A stretch of 64,000 nt of DNA from Gemmata massiliana. Lineage in GTDB: Bacteria > Planctomycetota > Planctomycetia > Gemmatales > Gemmataceae. The notes under the pieces were generated by a model. That model had not been told where the DNA came from. It did not search any database and saw only the letters and a program-made list of their open reading frames with translations. Made by a program: the position numbers and the translations under genes. Every line of letters begins with the position of its first letter. The first letter of the stretch is position 1. Below, one piece after another: positions 35,564 to 45,158 of the stretch. The stretch is taken from the NCBI RefSeq assembly GCF_901538265.1, contig NZ_LR593886.1, positions 8,515,738-8,579,737 on the forward strand, written 5' to 3'.

Positions 35564-36659
35564 CACCCGGGGAGGCGGCGTTGACCAACTCCGGCGCTTC
35601 GAGCTTCGGTAGCTTGTACTCCTGCTTGAGCGACGGGCGCGGTTTGGAGGGCGCCGGGTTGAGTCGGACCGCGCGGCCGGTCGCGCACGACTTCTCGATG
35701 GCCTCGATGATGGTGAGGTCGATCAACCCTTCAAGGCCGTTCGGTTCCGGTTCGCGGTTGTTCAAAATGCAGTCGGAGAAATATGCGATTTCGGCCCCAA
35801 CTTGGTCGCGTTCCGGGAACCGCGCTTCCTTCGTTTTGCCCTCTTTATCCGTGAGGCGCATGGTGATGTCGCCGCGGAACGTGTAGGCGAGTTCCATTCC
35901 CAGGTTGCCTGTCGTACCGACGACACGGTATTCGGACACGTTGGCTTCGCCGAACCCGCAGGTGAACGTCGCGAGCCGCTCCTTCGGGAACCGCATCACC
36001 GCGGTCACCAGTTCCGGCACCTCGCGGAACCGTGTTTCGCGGTTGCTCGCACTGAACGCTGCGACTTCGATAGGGTCGTCCTGGAACAGGTAGCGGGCGG
36101 CGTTGATACAGTAGATCCCGATGTCCATGAGTGGGTGACCGGCGAGGTCCGCTTCGAGTCGCGTGTTCCCCTCTTGCACCTGTTGGGTGAATACCGAGTT
36201 GAACACACGTGGTTCGCCGATCTTGCCGCTCTTGATGTGTTCGATGGCGATGAGGTTCGCGGACTCGAAGTGCAGCCGGTACGCGATCATTAGCTTCACG
36301 CCGGTGTCGTTACAGGCGTCGATCATCGCGCGGCACTCGGCCGCGGTTGCGGCCATCGGCTTCTCGCAGAGCACATGAATGTGCTCTTTTGCGGCCCGAA
36401 CCGTGTACTCCTTGTGCATGGAGTTGGGCAGCGCGATGTACACCGCGTCGATAGTACCGCTCTCGAGCAAGTCGCCGTACTGCTCGTACCCGTAAGCTGG
36501 GACATCGTACTGTTCACCGACCTCCTTCTGTTTCACCGGGTCACCGGAAACTATGGCGGCGAGTTTCGCGTTCTCCGCGTTCGGAAACGCAGGCAGAATA
36601 GCCTCTTGTGCAAACCACCCGGTCCCGACCACCGCGAACCGCACCTTTTTCGTGCTCAT
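35559..36659 (-). CDS. Gfo/Idh/MocA-family oxidoreductase
   Basis: 366 residues from ATG 36659. N-terminal Rossmann domain VRFAVVGTGWFAQEAILPAF, with DAVYIALPNSMHKEYTVRAA and the family's EKP motif in VLCEKPMAATAAEC. C-terminal alpha/beta domain includes EADLAGHPLMDIGIYCINAA (catalytic D and H region). NAD(P)-dependent oxidation or reduction of a sugar or cyclitol is the usual activity; resembles glucose-fructose oxidoreductase-like members. No signal peptide, so cytoplasmic. It is divergent from the PSD1 gene. Confidence 0.9.
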   Translation of the reverse strand: MSTKKVRFAVVGTGWFAQEAILPAFPNAENAKLAAIVSGDPVKQKEVGEQYDVPAYGYEQYGDLLESGTIDAVYIALPNSMHKEYTVRAAKEHIHVLCEKPMAATAAECRAMIDACNDTGVKLMIAYRLHFESANLIAIEHIKSGKIGEPRVFNSVFTQQVQEGNTRLEADLAGHPLMDIGIYCINAARYLFQDDPIEVAAFSASNRETRFREVPELVTAVMRFPKERLATFTCGFGEANVSEYRVVGTTGNLGMELAYTFRGDITMRLTDKEGKTKEARFPERDQVGAEIAYFSDCILNNREPEPNGLEGLIDLTIIEAIEKSCATGRAVRLNPAPSKPRPSLKQEYKLPKLEAPELVNAASPGG

Positions 36660-36791
36660 CAGGGGCACCTCGTGCTCGGGGCGAAGGTGATCAAGGAGGT
36701 GCACCGCGCGTGCCGAAGGGCGCCCGTCGCTTCCCTTCGCGGCTGCGTGCTGGTAACTTCTGTGAATATCCCGCCCGCCGAGGATCTGCTG

Positions 36792-39700
36792 ATGCGCATT
36801 TCGACCTCTCTCCGCGCTGCACTTTTCGTAGTCGTGTTCGCTCTCGCCGCTCGCGCCGTACCCGCCCCGGTCGCCGATACCTCCAACACGCAATCCAAGG
36901 ACAAGGGCCAGGAAAAGGTCGATCCGGACCACGTCGCGAAGATGGCGAAGGGGACGGACCTCTTCAAAACGAGCGTGCGCGCCGTGCTCCAGGCGAAGTG
37001 CGTGAGGTGTCACAGCGGGGAGCGCTTAGAGGGCGGGTTCGACATGAACACGCGCGAACTCGCGATGAAGGGCGGCGAGCGCGGGGCCGCACTCGTGCCC
37101 GGGGACCACAAAAAGAGCCTTCTGTACCAACTCACGGCGCACCAGAAAGAACCGCACATGCCTTACGAGCGGGCCAAGCTCGCAGACGCGGATATCGCCA
37201 AAATTGCGGAGTGGATCGACTTAGGCGCGCCCTACGACAAGCCGTTCATCGCGATTGATGAAACCGCGTGGACCAAGAAGGTCATACCCGCAGAGGGGAA
37301 AAAGCACTGGGCCTATCAGCCGCTTTTGAAGGACATCAAGAAACCCAAGCCGGACACAAAGAACCCGATCGACGGGTTCGTGCTCGCGAAGCTCGAAGCA
37401 GCGGGCATCAAACCGAACCCCGTGACCGACAAACGAACCCTGATTCGCCGTGCCTATCTCGGCCTCATCGGGCTGCCGCCGACGCCGGAACAGGTCGGTG
37501 CGTTCCTGAAGGACGAAACGCCCCAAGCCTACGCGAAGGTCATCGACGGGTTGCTCGCGTCCCCGCACTTCGGCGAGAAGCAGGCGCGGCACTGGCTCGA
37601 CCTCGTGCGGTTCGCCGAGAGCCACGGCTTCGAGCACGACTACGACCGCCCCACCGCGTACCACTACCGCGACTTCGTGATTAAGGCCCTGAACGCCGAT
37701 CTGCCGTTCGACACGTTCGCGAAGTGGCAACTCGCAGGGGACGAGATCGCCCCGAATGACCCACTCGCGATGATGGCGACCGGTTACCTTGCGGCCGGGG
37801 TTCACAGCACACAGATCACGAAAAACGAGGTCGAAAAGCACCGGTACGACGAACTTGACGACGTGCTCGCGAACGTCGGCACCACGTTCCTGGGGCTCAC
37901 TATCGGCTGCGCCCGGTGCCACGACCACAAGTTCGACGCGATCCCCGCACGCGACTACTACCGGATGCTCGCGGCGTTCACCACGACTGTCCGCACCGAA
38001 GTGGATCTCGACCTCGATCCACAAGGTTATCTGAAGGCAAAAGCGGCTTTCGATGCGAACCACAAGCAGTTCACAGACGCGCTCGCGAAATTCGAGAAGG
38101 AACAACTGCCGGTGCGATTCGCGGCCTGGGAAAAGGAAAAGAACGGTAAAGTCATTCCCACGGATGCCTGGATGTTGCCGAAGATCGCGGCGAGTAAGTC
38201 TGCAGGCGGAGCGACGCTCGCCACACAACCCGATGGTAGCGTGTTGCTCTCGGGCAAAAACCCGATCACCGAAACGTTGACCTTTGAGGTGACTACCACT
38301 CTGGAAAGCATCAAGTCCCTGCGACTCGAAGCACTCGCGCACCCGTCGTTCGTGAAAAGTGGTCCGGGACGGGCTGCGAACGGCAATTTCGCGCTATCCG
38401 ACATCCGCGTGCTTGCTGAGGCGCTCGAACAGAAGGAATCGCAACCGGCGGTTCGCGTGAAGCTCACCAGTCCCCGCGCCACTTTCGAGCAAAAGGGCCT
38501 CGGAGTCGCGAACGCGATCGACGACAACGTGACGACCGCGTGGGCCGTCGATCCGCAGTTCGGCAAGGATCACGCTGCGGCGTTCGCGTTCGAGAAGCCG
38601 GTCGGTTTCTCGGGTGGAACGAAACTCACGATCACGCTGGCCTTCAACAACAACACGGGTCACGGAATCGGGCGCCCGCGCATCAGTTTGAGTGCGAGCG
38701 AGAAGCCCGACCTCATCGGTAGCGCGACGAGCGAAATCGTGCGCACGGCACTCGCACGTTCAGCCGATAAGCGAACTCCCGAACAAACCGCGGCCGTTTT
38801 AGCGTGGTACGCGCCCCAAGACGCGGAGTTCCAGAAGCTCGAAAAGGCCGAACGCGACCATCTCGCGACCGCGCCCAAACCCAGCAAGGTGAAGACTCTC
38901 GTATCGAGCGAGGGCCTCCCGGCGATCCGGCTCCACACTCAGGGCGAGGATTTCCTGAAGGAAACGCACTTCCTGCGCCGCGGCGATCCGGCCCAGAAGT
39001 CGGGCGTCGCATCGGTCGCGTTCCTGCAAACACTGATGCCCGAACCGGAGGCGCAAACCAAGTGGGTGAAGCCCGCGCCCGCGGGTTCGCGCCTCAGTTA
39101 CCAGCGCACCGCGTTCGCGAACTGGATGACGGACGCGGAAAACGGGGCCGGGCACCTCGTCGCTCGCGTCATCGTGAACCGTCTCTGGGCGCAACACTTC
39201 GGTAAGGGGTTGGTTACCACGACGAGCGACTTCGGTGTTCGCGGGGAACCGCCCAGCCACCTGGAGTTGCTCGACTTCCTCGCCAGTGAACTCATCCGTA
39301 ACGGTTGGAAGCTCAAGCCGATTCACAAGCTGATCGTGACGAGTGCCGCCTACCAACAAAGCTCCGCACGCGACGAGGAAAAGGCGCGTCTCGACCCGGA
39401 CAACAAGTTCGTGTGGCGCCAGCCGGTGCGCCGGCTGCAAGCCGAAGTGATCCGCGACAGTATTCTGGCCGTCGGCGGGCGGCTCAACACAACCATGTAC
39501 GGCCCCGGCACGCTGAGCGAAGAAAGCCCGCGACGCAGCATCTACTTCACTATGAAGCGGAGCAAGTTAATCCCGTCACTGGTAGTGTTCGACGCACCCG
39601 ACGGCACCACAGGCGTCGGCGACCGACCGAGCACAACGGTCGCGCCCCAAGCTCTTCACCTGATGAACAACCCGCATGTGCGCGCGGCGGCCTACGGCCT

Positions 39701-39911
39701 CGCCAAGCGCGCAACGGCCGACAGCAAAGCCAGTGACACGGATGCAGTCACGCTGGCGTACAAGCTCGCCTTGTGCCGCGAACCAACGAAGGACGAACTC
39801 GCCGACGCGACCGCGTTCTTGAAGGGCCACACCGGAACTGCCCGCGAAACCGCAATGGCCGACCTGTGCCAGGTACTATTCTGCTTGAACGAGTTCTTGT
39901 ACGTGGAGTGA
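36792..39911 (+). CDS. PSD1 / DUF1549-DUF1553 planctomycete cytochrome c protein
   Basis: 1039 residues with a signal peptide from ATG 36792 (GAGGA upstream). Order: planctomycete cytochrome c (PSCyt1) with haem site CVRCH at 70-74; DUF1549 (about 195-400; PIDGFVLAKLEAAGI, LTLIRRAYLGLIGLPPTP-like region, HWLDLVRFAESHG); a second CxxCH in IGCARCHDHKFDAI; a beta-sandwich insert (about 480-650); and DUF1553 (about 770-1035; RTAFANWMTD, ARVIVNRLWAQHFGKG, TSAAYQQSS). These large periplasmic proteins are always found with DUF1501 partners, as here 146 bases downstream. Their reaction is not established; electron transfer or polymer degradation is suspected. Confidence 0.92.
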   Translation: MRISTSLRAALFVVVFALAARAVPAPVADTSNTQSKDKGQEKVDPDHVAKMAKGTDLFKTSVRAVLQAKCVRCHSGERLEGGFDMNTRELAMKGGERGAALVPGDHKKSLLYQLTAHQKEPHMPYERAKLADADIAKIAEWIDLGAPYDKPFIAIDETAWTKKVIPAEGKKHWAYQPLLKDIKKPKPDTKNPIDGFVLAKLEAAGIKPNPVTDKRTLIRRAYLGLIGLPPTPEQVGAFLKDETPQAYAKVIDGLLASPHFGEKQARHWLDLVRFAESHGFEHDYDRPTAYHYRDFVIKALNADLPFDTFAKWQLAGDEIAPNDPLAMMATGYLAAGVHSTQITKNEVEKHRYDELDDVLANVGTTFLGLTIGCARCHDHKFDAIPARDYYRMLAAFTTTVRTEVDLDLDPQGYLKAKAAFDANHKQFTDALAKFEKEQLPVRFAAWEKEKNGKVIPTDAWMLPKIAASKSAGGATLATQPDGSVLLSGKNPITETLTFEVTTTLESIKSLRLEALAHPSFVKSGPGRAANGNFALSDIRVLAEALEQKESQPAVRVKLTSPRATFEQKGLGVANAIDDNVTTAWAVDPQFGKDHAAAFAFEKPVGFSGGTKLTITLAFNNNTGHGIGRPRISLSASEKPDLIGSATSEIVRTALARSADKRTPEQTAAVLAWYAPQDAEFQKLEKAERDHLATAPKPSKVKTLVSSEGLPAIRLHTQGEDFLKETHFLRRGDPAQKSGVASVAFLQTLMPEPEAQTKWVKPAPAGSRLSYQRTAFANWMTDAENGAGHLVARVIVNRLWAQHFGKGLVTTTSDFGVRGEPPSHLELLDFLASELIRNGWKLKPIHKLIVTSAAYQQSSARDEEKARLDPDNKFVWRQPVRRLQAEVIRDSILAVGGRLNTTMYGPGTLSEESPRRSIYFTMKRSKLIPSLVVFDAPDGTTGVGDRPSTTVAPQALHLMNNPHVRAAAYGLAKRATADSKASDTDAVTLAYKLALCREPTKDELADATAFLKGHTGTARETAMADLCQVLFCLNEFLYVE

Positions 39912-40057
39912 GGTGTGAGCGACCGCCCACTTAAAGTGCGCCAACTCACCGATGCAGATGCGGTTGAGATGTTTTCAACGCGATCGAAACCGCACCCGAT
40001 CTCGATACGCTCCGCAAAATGCTTCCGCCGCAAGCCTGACCCTACCGCGAGAACCTC

Positions 40058-41515
40058 ATGCTCGACCTCCCCCGCTGGTTCGCGTCCCCGGAAGCCGCAT
40101 ACCCCTCTCGGCGCGCGTTCCTGAGTCGCGCCGGTGGCGGATTCGGTATGCTCGCGCTCGCCGACCTTCTGCGCGCGGAAGAAAAGTCTGTGGCCCGCGC
40201 AGAAGACCCGCTCGCGGCCAAGAAGCCGCACTTCGAGGCGAAGGCCAAGTCCGTCATTTGGTTGTTCATGAACGGTGGGCCGTCGCAGGTCGACACCTGG
40301 GACTACAAGCCCGAACTCGAAAAGCGCGACGGCCAGGAACTAAAGGGGTTCGACCCGAACACCGGGTTCTTCACCGGCCAAGTCGGGCCGCTCATGAAGT
40401 CACCGTTTAAGTTCACGAAGCACGGGCAGTGCAGGAAGATGGTCAGTGACCTGTTCCCGCACATGGCCAAGCACGTGGACAAGATGGCGTTCATTCACTC
40501 GCTCTGGAGCGACTCGAACAACCACTCCCCGGCGCTGTTCAAGATGAACACCGGCATGGCGCGCATGGGGTTCCCGTGCGTCGGGAGCTGGGTCACTTAC
40601 GGTATGGGGAGCGAGAGCCGCAACTTGCCGGCGTTCTGCGTGATGTACGACACGCTCGGGCGCGGCATCCCGAAGGGCCACTCGCTGAACTGGGGCGCGG
40701 GCTTCTTGCCCACTGTGTACCAGGGCACCGCGTTCAAGCCGCAGGGCGATCCGATCGACAACCTCACGCGCCCGACCGACATCACTTCCGAGCGCCAGCG
40801 CAGGCAACTCGACCTGCTCGCGAAGCTGAATCAGAAGGGCATGGACAAGCACCCCGGCGAGGCCGACTGGACCGCGCGCGTCGAGTCCTACGAGCTCGCG
40901 TACCGGATGCAGATGGCCGCACCGGACGCGCTCGATCTGTCGAAGGAGACCGAGGAGACGAAGAAGCTCTACGGCATCGACAACCCGAAGGCGACGCACT
41001 TCGCGAAGCAGTGCCTCATCGCCCGGCGGTTGGTGGAAAAGGGCGTCCGCTTCGTGCAGATTTACAGCGGAGGCATGGAGAACGACCTGAGCTGGGACGG
41101 GCACAACGACATCGCGAAGAACCACGGCGGGTTCGCGAAGGAAACCGACCAACCCATCGCGGCGCTACTCGAAGACCTCGCGCGCAAGGGACTACTCGAT
41201 AGCACGCTGGTCATCTGGGGCGGCGAGTTCGGTCGGCTTCCCATCGTTCAGAAGGGCAACAACGGGCGCGACCACAACCCGCACGCGATCACGTACTGGA
41301 TGGCCGGTGGGGGAGTGAAGGGCGGTACGAGCTACGGCGCGAGCGACGAGATCGGCTTCAAGGCCGCAGAGAACCGCGTGAGCGTCAACGACTTCCACGC
41401 GACCGTGCTTCACCTGATGGGGCTCGATCACAAGAAGTTGACGTACCGCCACAACGGTCGTGACTTCCGGCTCACGGACGTGGCCGGCACCGTGGTGAAA
41501 GACATCTTGGCGTAG
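40058..41515 (+). CDS. DUF1501 Tat-exported protein, partner of PSD1
   Basis: 485 residues. N-terminal Tat-like signal (PSRRAFLSRAGGGFGMLALA). DUF1501 motifs: VIWLFMNGGPSQVDTWDYKP, LWSDSNNHSPALFKMNTG, ERQRRQLDLLAKLN, VIWGGEFGRLPI, GRDHNPHAITYWMAGGGVKG and DFHATVLHLMGLDH. Alkaline-phosphatase-like fold with conserved Asp/His metal-binding candidates. Forms the usual two-gene unit with the PSD1 cytochrome upstream. Followed by a long inverted repeat before the convergent desaturase gene. Confidence 0.92.
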   Translation: MLDLPRWFASPEAAYPSRRAFLSRAGGGFGMLALADLLRAEEKSVARAEDPLAAKKPHFEAKAKSVIWLFMNGGPSQVDTWDYKPELEKRDGQELKGFDPNTGFFTGQVGPLMKSPFKFTKHGQCRKMVSDLFPHMAKHVDKMAFIHSLWSDSNNHSPALFKMNTGMARMGFPCVGSWVTYGMGSESRNLPAFCVMYDTLGRGIPKGHSLNWGAGFLPTVYQGTAFKPQGDPIDNLTRPTDITSERQRRQLDLLAKLNQKGMDKHPGEADWTARVESYELAYRMQMAAPDALDLSKETEETKKLYGIDNPKATHFAKQCLIARRLVEKGVRFVQIYSGGMENDLSWDGHNDIAKNHGGFAKETDQPIAALLEDLARKGLLDSTLVIWGGEFGRLPIVQKGNNGRDHNPHAITYWMAGGGVKGGTSYGASDEIGFKAAENRVSVNDFHATVLHLMGLDHKKLTYRHNGRDFRLTDVAGTVVKDILA

Positions 41516-41590
41516 ATCAAGAAGGGCAGCCAGAAGAATTAGCCGCGGATCAACGCAGATGAAAACACGATCCGAACGGGGCCAAGAAGA

Positions 41591-41714
41591 GCCACGGATA
41601 AACACAGGGAACACGGATCAGAACCGGAGTAAACCGAAACCAGAATCGTGTCGCTTCTGCCATTCGGCCGATGCTCGTCTGTTCTGATCCGTGTTCCCTG
41701 TGTTTATCCGTGGC
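41591..41714. repeat. Perfect 34-bp inverted repeat between convergent genes
   Basis: Arms 41591-41624 and 41681-41714 match perfectly over 34 bases, with a 56-base spacer. Arm core is GCCACGGATAAACACAGGGA. A third related stretch (GCCGCGGATCAACGCAGATG) lies just before, at 41542-41561. It may act as a bidirectional terminator for the DUF1501 and desaturase genes; the sequence family, also seen at 16853-16948, suggests a non-autonomous dispersed element. Confidence 0.8.
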
Positions 41715-41741
41715 GGATTTACTCTTCTACGTGGTCGCGAG

Positions 41742-42518
41742 CTAATCCGCGGCGCACACTTCTTCCGCCGCGAGCGTTTTGCTGTTCAGTGCCTTTTCGG
41801 TTGGTTCGCGGATGTCCCACACCAACCCGACCACGCCCAGCGCGCGGATGATGTAGTAACTCATGTCGATCTCCCACCACTTGAAGCCCTGGCGGGCACA
41901 GCTCTGGTAGTGGTGGTGATTGTTGTGCCAGCCCTCGCCCATCGTCAGGATCGCGGCCCACCAGCAGTTCTTGCTCTGGTCGGTCGTTTCGTACCGGCGC
42001 GTCCCGAACAGGTGGCACGCGGAGTTCACCAGGAACGTCGCGTGGTACAGCAACACGGTGCCAACGAGGAAGCTCCACACCACGCCGCTCCAGTCGGCGA
42101 GGGCGTAGCACAGAACCGCAAGCGCGAGACCCGGCACCCACGTGAAGAACGTGTCCAGGATTCGCAGTTCGGGATACTTCTCGAAGTCTTTCAGTGCTGG
42201 GGCGTCACGAAAGCGGCCGGAGATCACCCAGCCCACGTGTGCCCACCACACCGTGCGGACGATCGGCGAGTGTGGGTCGTCTTCTTGGTCGGAGTGCTTG
42301 TGGTGGTGGCGGTGGTGCCCGGCCCACCAGAGCGGCCCCTTCTGCATCGCGGCGCAGCCGATCCACGCGAGCACGAACTGGAACCACCGGCTCGTCTTGT
42401 AGGCCCGGTGCGCGAAGTACCGGTGATACACGCCCGTAATGCCGAACATCCGCACGACGTAGAACAGTAGCCCAAACCCTACGGCTTCCCAGGTGATCGG
42501 CACGAAGAACGGCGTCAC
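41742..42518 (-). CDS. Acyl-CoA/acyl-lipid delta-9 fatty acid desaturase
   Basis: At least 258 residues from GTG 42518. Membrane desaturase with all three His boxes: HRYFAH (HxxxxH), HHRHHHKHSD (HxxHH) and GWHNNHHHY (HxxHH), plus hydrophobic segments between them. It introduces a double bond into a saturated acyl chain using a diiron centre, oxygen and reduced electron carrier. Family-like sequence continues upstream of GTG 42518 (WYARLRALPFIGLHVAAVV, the first membrane helix) up to a stop at 42714-42716, but that stretch has no ATG, GTG or TTG, so the real start may be a rare codon or lie at 42518 with a shortened first helix. Confidence 0.85.
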   Translation of the reverse strand: MTPFFVPITWEAVGFGLLFYVVRMFGITGVYHRYFAHRAYKTSRWFQFVLAWIGCAAMQKGPLWWAGHHRHHHKHSDQEDDPHSPIVRTVWWAHVGWVISGRFRDAPALKDFEKYPELRILDTFFTWVPGLALAVLCYALADWSGVVWSFLVGTVLLYHATFLVNSACHLFGTRRYETTDQSKNCWWAAILTMGEGWHNNHHHYQSCARQGFKWWEIDMSYYIIRALGVVGLVWDIREPTEKALNSKTLAAEEVCAAD

Positions 42519-42820
42519 TACCGCCGCGACGTGCAGCCCAATGAATGGGAGCGCCCGGAGCCGGGCGTACCAGCCGACCGGCGGGCGCGGGAGCTTCAGC
42601 GCGGGGACGTGCAGAGCGGGAACGACGCCCGATTGCGGTGCGGCGGTCGAAATGGGAGCGGCTCCGTGGTGTCCGGGCGTGGGTGCTGGTTTGGGTCCAA
42701 AATAAAATAGGACTCACAGGTGGCAAATGCTCGCACGAAATCTCGATTTGTGCAACGCGGATACAATGGGCGAAATCCCCGCGGGCGCACCGTCCGCGAG
42801 CAATCTTCAGTGAGCCCATC

Positions 42821-43267
42821 ATGATTCACTTTGAAGGTAACCAAGCTATTCCCCTGCCACCCGCCGAGGTTGCGGCCAAGCTCTCCGACGCCGGGTTCCT
42901 CGCGAACTGCGTGCCCGACGCGCAGGTGTCCGAAGCGACGGCGGACCACTCGGTAGGCAAGATCAAGCCGAAGCTATCATTCCTCACGGGCAGCCTGACG
43001 CTCGACGCGACCGTAACCGCGCGCGAGCTGGGCAAGTCAGTGACGTACAAGATCGACACCAAGACGATCGGTGCGAGCAGCACCGTGGAGACGAAACTGG
43101 AGTTCAAGGACGGCGAAAACGGTGGCACGCTCGTCCACTGGACCGGCGATTTGGTGGCCGTTACCGGGTTGCTCAAGATGGTGCCGAAGGGACTACTCGA
43201 AGGCACCGCTAAAAAGGTGATCGAAGACGTGTGGGCCGCGGTTGCTGCGCGGCTGACGGCGGGGTGA
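42821..43267 (+). CDS. SRPBCC/CoxG-like protein
   Basis: 148 residues from ATG 42821. Pattern of the SRPBCC (START-like) CoxG subfamily: FEGNQAIPLPPAEVAAKLSD, FLANCVPDAQ, TVTARELGKSVTYKI, and LVHWTGDLVAVTGLLKMVPK with the C-terminal helix LLEGTAKKVIEDVWAAV. Binds a hydrophobic ligand in other families; no ligand can be named. It is divergent from the desaturase gene, and could share its promoter region. Confidence 0.75.
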   Translation: MIHFEGNQAIPLPPAEVAAKLSDAGFLANCVPDAQVSEATADHSVGKIKPKLSFLTGSLTLDATVTARELGKSVTYKIDTKTIGASSTVETKLEFKDGENGGTLVHWTGDLVAVTGLLKMVPKGLLEGTAKKVIEDVWAAVAARLTAG

Positions 43268-43348
43268 GTGTTCAGATTGGAGATTGCCGATTTACGATTG
43301 GAGGCAAGTCGCGCGACGGCCTCCGGTTTACCAACCGACGATCACAAC

Positions 43349-43960
43349 TCATCGCGCGGCTTCGTACCGTGCCGTCTGAACTGTCTTCACGAGTTTGTCC
43401 ATTGTGGGTTGGTCGAGCGCGCCATTGAGTTTCAACCGCAGTTTACCGGCCGCATCGAGGACGATCACGTTCGTTTCGCCCGCTGTCAGGCCGAACGATT
43501 CCTTCATCTTGTCCGCAAAGTCGAGCCACACCACGACGTCCGGCGAACCTTTTGCGATCTGCTTGCTGATGGCCGGGCGGATCGCCCCGGGCACCTTCCC
43601 ACAGCACGCGACCGGCACCACAATCACGTTCGGCGACACCTGCTCCGGCTTCAGCCCTTCGAGTGGCGCGACCGGCGCGGCTTGGGCCTTCGCGGGCGTT
43701 TGGCCCTTCGCGTCCGGGTGCCAGTACACGTGAAGTTGCTCACCGAGAGCGCGACACGCCTCGTTCCCCTTGCGGTCACCGAACACCATGACGACCACGT
43801 GCCCGCGCAGGTCCGCGACGTCCGTTTTCCGATCGAACTGGTCTTCGAGCGCAAGTTCGATCGTTTTCTGAGCCGGTCCGGGCATCGCGGCCGGAGGTTG
43901 TGCGAGAGCCGGCACGACGGCGATCAGTGCGACGAACCCGGTCCACATCAATCGCTTCAT
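43349..43960 (-). CDS. Exported thioredoxin-like-fold protein
   Basis: 203 residues with signal peptide (LMWTGFVALIAVVPALAQPP). The order of elements DLRGHVVVMVFGDRKGN, VIVVPVACCGKVPGAI, PDVVVWLDF, TNVIVLDAAGKLRLKLNGAL is like a peroxiredoxin/TlpA-type thioredoxin fold, but the CxxC site is absent; the only cysteines after the signal are Cys in NEACRAL and the adjacent pair ACCG. Thus probably not a classical disulfide reductase. 13 bases after it (upstream in transcription, permease gene ends at 43974). Confidence 0.55.
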   Translation of the reverse strand: MKRLMWTGFVALIAVVPALAQPPAAMPGPAQKTIELALEDQFDRKTDVADLRGHVVVMVFGDRKGNEACRALGEQLHVYWHPDAKGQTPAKAQAAPVAPLEGLKPEQVSPNVIVVPVACCGKVPGAIRPAISKQIAKGSPDVVVWLDFADKMKESFGLTAGETNVIVLDAAGKLRLKLNGALDQPTMDKLVKTVQTARYEAAR

Positions 43961-43973
43961 CGGGATTCCCCCG

Positions 43974-45158
43974 CTAGATTTTTCCTTGCCGCAAACGCAA
44001 TTCCGCGAACCGTAATCGCAGCGCGGCGATCGTTAGCAGCAACACTGTGCAACCGGCGACGACCACAATGCTGGGTACAACGGCCCAGAAACCACCGGCC
44101 TGCCACGTGGCCGTTTCAAATCCGCGTAGTGCCCACGTCGTCGGGAGAACCAGCGAGATGTCGCGTGCCCAACCGGGCAGTAGGAACGCCGGCACCCACA
44201 ACCCGCCGAGCATCGATACGCCCAGAATCACCAAAATACTGATGTTCCGCGCCCGTGCCTCGGTTCCACCGAGTGCGGCCACGAGCAACCCCGTAGACGC
44301 GGCGAGTCCACACGCGACCACAGCGAGGAGTACGAAGCCGATCAAGGACCCGTCGATCTTCACACCGAACGCAAGATAGCCGACACCGAACGTAACCAGC
44401 ACTTGCAGCAGCGCGATCATCCCAGTCGCGAGTGCCTTACCCGCGATCACGCAAGAGAGCGGCACCGCTGCGGCTCGCACACGGGTCCACACGCTCCGCG
44501 AGCGCTCGCGGAGCAAGAGCAGCCCGCTCTCCATGCCCCAAAACAGCAGGTACTGCAACGTCATTCCGCAGAAGCTGTGCGCGTAAGAGTTGAACTGCGC
44601 CCCGGCGAACGGGGCCGCGGTCACAGTTTCGATCTTGAACGGTGGGGCTAATGTTTCCTCAGTGCCGTCTTTCAGAACGTCCCGGAATGCTTCGCGCGTA
44701 ACCCGCTTCATAACGGCTTCGGTGACGATCCCCTGCGCCATCTGGCGCTCGGCAGTCGCGTTCGGGTGACACAGTAAGAGAAGTTCAGGTTGCTCGGTAG
44801 TGACACCCGGCTGCCAGTTCTTGAGGTGCTCGAAACCGGTTGGGAGCACGACAGCCACGATCTTGCGGGCGGCAACCGCAGATTCGGCTTCCGAACGAGT
44901 GACTTCCTTGACATCTAAACGCGGCGAAGCAAGCAGTTCGTCGGCAACGTGGCGCGTGAACGGTCCGTCGTCCTCGATGACGATAACCACGGGCAATTTC
45001 GTTGCAGTACCAGATACGGGCCGAGAGAAGATCGTACCGAACGCGGACGCGAGCAGCACCGGCACAATGAAGCACAGCGCGGCCGCGCGACGGTCGGCCC
45101 AAAAGAGCCACCAATCCTTGCGGGCGAGCACCAGCGCCAGTGATACCTTGCTCCTCAC
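43974..45158 (-). CDS. ABC-2 type transporter permease
   Basis: 394 residues from GTG 45158, which overlaps the ATPase stop (GTGA) with GGGAG upstream. First membrane helix about 28-48 (AALCFIVPVLLASAFGTIF), a large extracytoplasmic loop (about 55-200), then five helices in the C-terminal half (LQYLLFWGMESGLLLLRERS, ALATGMIALLQVLVTFGVGY, FVLLAVVACGLAASTG, NISILVILGVSMLGGLWVP, FWAVVPSIVVVAGCTVLLLT). This is the ABC-2 (YhhJ/NatB/DrrB) topology. It pairs with the ATPase encoded immediately upstream; substrate unknown. Confidence 0.88.
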   Translation of the reverse strand: MRSKVSLALVLARKDWWLFWADRRAAALCFIVPVLLASAFGTIFSRPVSGTATKLPVVIVIEDDGPFTRHVADELLASPRLDVKEVTRSEAESAVAARKIVAVVLPTGFEHLKNWQPGVTTEQPELLLLCHPNATAERQMAQGIVTEAVMKRVTREAFRDVLKDGTEETLAPPFKIETVTAAPFAGAQFNSYAHSFCGMTLQYLLFWGMESGLLLLRERSRSVWTRVRAAAVPLSCVIAGKALATGMIALLQVLVTFGVGYLAFGVKIDGSLIGFVLLAVVACGLAASTGLLVAALGGTEARARNISILVILGVSMLGGLWVPAFLLPGWARDISLVLPTTWALRGFETATWQAGGFWAVVPSIVVVAGCTVLLLTIAALRLRFAELRLRQGKI

